This document shows positions 4,694 to 6,529 of a DNA stretch of 6,529 nt, in pieces (the first letter of the stretch is position 1; every line of letters begins with the position of its first letter). The position numbers and the translations under genes were made by a program. A model generated the notes under the pieces. That model was not told the origin of the DNA and did no database searches. It saw only the letters and a program-made list of their open reading frames with translations. The DNA is from Collinsella sp. (lineage in GTDB: Bacteria > Actinomycetota > Coriobacteriia > Coriobacteriales > Coriobacteriaceae): contig DXMU01000038.1 of NCBI GenBank assembly GCA_019414025.1, forward strand, positions 1-6,529, in the 5' to 3' direction.

Positions 4694-5677
4694 ATGTACG
4701 AGATCGACCTTAACCTCCCTAAGCAGATCGTCGCTGACGTCCTGTCCAACCACGAGATCCACAGCGTCGCTTTCGTCGGCTGCGGTGCTTCCATGTCCGA
4801 CCTTTACCCCGCCAAGTACTTCCTGGCCAACAACACGGACAAGCTGAACGTTCAGATCTTCACCGCTAACGAGTTCAACTACGACACGCCTTCCTGGGTC
4901 AACGAGCACACCTTCGTGATCACCTGCTCCCTCGGTGGCTCCACGCCCGAGACCGTCGAGGCCAACAAGACCGCCAAGAAGCACAACTGCCCGGTCGTCT
5001 CCCTCACCAACAAGGCTGGCTCCGCTCTGACCGTCGACGCCGACCACGTCATCGTTCACGGCTTCCACGCCAACTACGCTGCCAAGTGCGAGAAGCCCGG
5101 CTACGCCATCGCTCTTGCTGTCGAGATCCTTCAGCAGACCGAGGGCTATGACCACTACGAGGACATGATCACCGGCCTCACCAACGTCTTCGAGCTCTGC
5201 GAGAACGCCGCTCAGTCCGCCAAGGGTCTTGCCAAGCAGTTCGCCCAGGACTTCAAGGACGACGAGATGATCTACTTCATGGCCTCCGGTGCCTCCGAGA
5301 AGATGGCTTATTCTCACGCCGCCTTCCTGTTCACCGAGATGCAGTGGATCGACGCCGCCGCGTACAACACCGGCGAGTACTTCCACGGCCCGTTCGAGGT
5401 TTCCACCGAGGGTAAGCCCTACGTCTTCTTCATGTCCGACGGTGCCACCCGTCCGATGGACGCCCGCGCCCTCACCTTCCTTAAGCGCATGGGCGCCAAG
5501 GTCGCTCTGATCGACTCCAAGGACTACGGCCTGGCCGACGCCGTGCCGGCAAGCGTCGTCACCTACTTCAACCCGCTGCTGCACCTCGCCGTTATGCGCG
5601 AGTACGGCAACCAGATCGCCGAGGCCCGTCAGCACCCGCTGACCATGCGTCGCTACATGTGGAAGCTTTCCTACTAA
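4694..5677 (+). CDS. frlB: SIS-domain Amadori-product deglycase (FrlB/FraB/GfrE/GfrF family)
   Basis: This 327-residue cytoplasmic enzyme is predicted to cleave a 6-phosphorylated Amadori or related sugar-amine adduct (for example fructoselysine 6-phosphate) to a hexose 6-phosphate and a free amine such as lysine. Two SIS domains are visible. The first holds VGCGAS (28-33) and CSLGGSTPET (78-87), the phosphosugar-binding loops. The second holds ASGAS (197-201), TEMQWI (214-219) and GEYFHGPFE (227-235). The C-terminus, HPLTMRRYMWKLSY, is nearly the same as I remember for Bacillus FrlB (HPL..RRYMWKVEY). Glu215 and His231 are 16 residues apart, as are the reported catalytic Glu214 and His230 of Salmonella FraB. 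It lacks the glutaminase domain of GlmS, so it is not glucosamine-6-phosphate synthase. It lies 191 bp behind EIID and before a strong terminator. Codon bias is the strongest in the window. The exact substrate (fructoselysine, glucoselysine, fructose-asparagine or other) is inferred only. Confidence 0.88.
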   Translation: MYEIDLNLPKQIVADVLSNHEIHSVAFVGCGASMSDLYPAKYFLANNTDKLNVQIFTANEFNYDTPSWVNEHTFVITCSLGGSTPETVEANKTAKKHNCPVVSLTNKAGSALTVDADHVIVHGFHANYAAKCEKPGYAIALAVEILQQTEGYDHYEDMITGLTNVFELCENAAQSAKGLAKQFAQDFKDDEMIYFMASGASEKMAYSHAAFLFTEMQWIDAAAYNTGEYFHGPFEVSTEGKPYVFFMSDGATRPMDARALTFLKRMGAKVALIDSKDYGLADAVPASVVTYFNPLLHLAVMREYGNQIAEARQHPLTMRRYMWKLSY

Positions 5678-5711
5678 TCACAAGTAAGTAGACCTTACGG
5701 GTTGATTGAGA

Positions 5712-5743
5712 GGGGATGGGGTTTGCGCCCCGTCCCCTTTTTT
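5712..5743 (+). terminator. Strong intrinsic terminator ending the PTS-deglycase operon
   Basis: GGGGATGGGG (5712-5721) pairs with CCCCGTCCCC (5728-5737), ten pairs including one G-U, across a 6-nt loop. Six T residues follow (5738-5743). It lies 34 bp after the deglycase stop and separates the HAD gene from the operon. Confidence 0.92.
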
Positions 5744-5788
5744 GCTCTGGGGAGGGCGCGCCCGTCGCGCCGCAAAACCCCAGATAAA

Positions 5789-5823
5789 ACCTACCAAAAT
5801 AAACCTGTCCCTTTTTGGCAGGT
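5789..5823. repeat. Palindrome with GGGACAGG core directly before the HAD ribosome site
   Basis: ACCTACCAAAA (5789-5799) and TTTTGGCAGGT (5813-5823) are 11-bp inverted arms with one mismatch. The 13-nt loop contains the reverse complement of GGGACAGGTTT. The right arm ends exactly where the HAD ribosome site (5824-5830) begins, so an RNA hairpin here could affect its translation. The same core occurs at 464-510. Confidence 0.6.
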
Positions 5824-5830
5824 GGGAGGA
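5824..5830 (+). promoter_or_regulatory. Ribosome binding site deciding the HAD start
   Basis: GGGAGGA lies 7 nt before the ATG at 5838. An in-frame ATG at 5832 is only 1 nt away from it, and the open frame further upstream to 5706 runs through the terminator, so 5838 is preferred. Confidence 0.75.
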
Positions 5831-5837
5831 GATGCGT

Positions 5838-6467
5838 ATGATCAAGGCAGTGCTGTTTGATATGGACGGCGTGCTGGTCGATACCGAGTGGTTCTATAAC
5901 CGTCGCCGCGTGGCGTTTATGGAGGAGAAGGGGTTCCACTTTGACGAGATCCCCGATCTTTCGGGGTCTAACGAGCCCGCCATTTGGGAGACGCTGGTTC
6001 CCGACGATGTTGAGCTGCGCGAGCGCCTGCGCGTGGAGTACAAGCAAGTCTACAGCCCGGACCACCCCGTTCCGTATGCCGAGCTGCTCAACGAGCAGAC
6101 GGAGCCGGTGATGCGTGAGCTGCACGAGCGCGGCGTGAAGTGTGCCATCGCGAGCTCGTCGTATCGTGAGTTGATTGACGAGCTGGTGGAGATTGCGGGT
6201 ATCGCCGACGTACTGGACTACACCATCAGTGGTCACGAGTGCAGTGCGTTTAAGCCCGACCCCGAGATCTACCTGCGTGCCATGGAGGCGCTGGGGGTGG
6301 AGCCTGCCGAGTGCCTGGTTATCGAGGACTCGCCTTTGGGCATCGAGGCCGGCAAGCGCTCCGGCGCCCGCGTCCTGGCACTGCGTCCGCACGAGGGCGT
6401 CAACCTGGACCAGTCCGCCGCCGACGTTGTCATCGACAACCTGACCGACATCCTACCTGCCATCTAG
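5838..6467 (+). CDS. HAD-superfamily (subfamily IA) sugar-phosphatase or beta-phosphoglucomutase-like protein
   Basis: This 209-residue cytoplasmic hydrolase probably removes or moves phosphate on a small phosphorylated metabolite. All four HAD motifs are present: motif I DMDGVLVDT with nucleophile Asp8 and Asp10, motif II IASSS (104-108), motif III Lys139 in AFKPDPEIY, and motif IV IEDSPLGIEAG with Glu163 and Asp164. A small helical cap lies between motifs I and II (about 16-85), the class IA/beta-phosphoglucomutase arrangement. Length is normal for the group. The start at 5838 follows GGGAGGA by 7 nt. The gene lies behind a strong terminator, so it needs its own promoter or read-through; I could not identify a convincing promoter in the 94 bp available. 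Codon bias is weaker than in the operon. Substrate is unknown; proximity suggests sugar phosphates of the neighbouring pathway, but this is inference. Confidence 0.88.
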   Translation: MIKAVLFDMDGVLVDTEWFYNRRRVAFMEEKGFHFDEIPDLSGSNEPAIWETLVPDDVELRERLRVEYKQVYSPDHPVPYAELLNEQTEPVMRELHERGVKCAIASSSYRELIDELVEIAGIADVLDYTISGHECSAFKPDPEIYLRAMEALGVEPAECLVIEDSPLGIEAGKRSGARVLALRPHEGVNLDQSAADVVIDNLTDILPAI

Positions 6468-6485
6468 CAGCAAAACCACCACAAA

Positions 6486-6529
6486 GGGGACAGTGAACTG
6501 CCTCCCATTTCTTGGACATCGGGAAATGG
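6486..6529. repeat. GGGGACAG-core palindrome cut by the right edge of the window
   Basis: The sequence starts GGGGACAG (6486-6493) and ends with CCATTTC (6505-6511) pairing with GAAATGG (6523-6529) across an 11-nt loop. The stem reaches the last base, so the second arm is probably truncated. This is the third intergenic site in the window with a GGGACAG core. Confidence 0.55.

Noticed and set aside
4631..5635. 334-residue open frame on the minus strand opposite the deglycase
   Set aside because: The frame arises from C-ending codon bias on the other strand. Its composition (Val, Leu, Gly, Asp rich, repetitive) is typical of such shadows, and the + strand encodes a clear SIS enzyme.
5706..5837. 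N-terminal extension of the HAD protein from an ATG at 5706
   Set aside because: It would run through the terminator stem (5712-5743) and lacks a ribosome site. GGGAGGA before 5838 gives a normal HAD N-terminus.
1..6529. CRISPR arrays, tRNA genes, phage or toxin-antitoxin modules
   Set aside because: No regularly spaced repeats, no cloverleaf with a CCA-side stem, and no protein motifs of such systems were seen on either strand.

Overview
The window reads as a chromosomal segment of a high-GC, Gram-positive gut actinobacterium, most likely a Collinsella-type coriobacterium. This is inferred from codon bias toward C/G-ending codons, strong AGGAGG-type ribosome sites, an actinobacterial mannose-family PTS, and intergenic palindromes with a GGGACAG core. 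No rRNA, tRNA or marker gene is present to prove it. All convincing genes are on the + strand.

Region 1 (1-634) is a scar followed by non-coding sequence. An open frame enters from the left edge and runs into the 3' end of an IS200/IS605-type transposase gene. The transposase keeps its C-terminal catalytic-tyrosine helix but has lost the N-terminal HUH part. Behind it lie several hairpins, probably the right end of the element, then a 47-bp dyad with a GGGGACAGG core, and a promoter. Region 2 (635-1717) is a drug/metabolite-superfamily (EamA) transporter with an unusual tail of about 50 residues.

Region 3 (1718-5743) is the core: a compact operon for a mannose-family PTS permease (fused EIIA-EIIB, then EIIC and EIID) followed, after a hairpin-rich gap of about 190 bp, by a sugar-isomerase-domain protein. 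That protein closely resembles FrlB/FraB/GfrE/GfrF deglycases of Amadori products, including a Glu/His pair spaced as in the FraB active site. The inferred pathway is uptake and phosphorylation of a fructose- or glucose-amine conjugate (for example fructoselysine), then cleavage to a hexose 6-phosphate and a free amino acid. A strong intrinsic terminator closes the unit. Region 4 (5744-6529) is a HAD phosphatase gene with its own ribosome site immediately behind another palindrome. The window then ends inside a further GGGGACAG palindrome.

The most informative observation is a 16-bp promoter element (14/16 identical) at both the EamA gene and the PTS operon. It suggests co-regulation and raises the possibility that the EamA protein moves a product, such as the released amino acid, of the pathway encoded downstream. 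No regulator gene is visible in the window.
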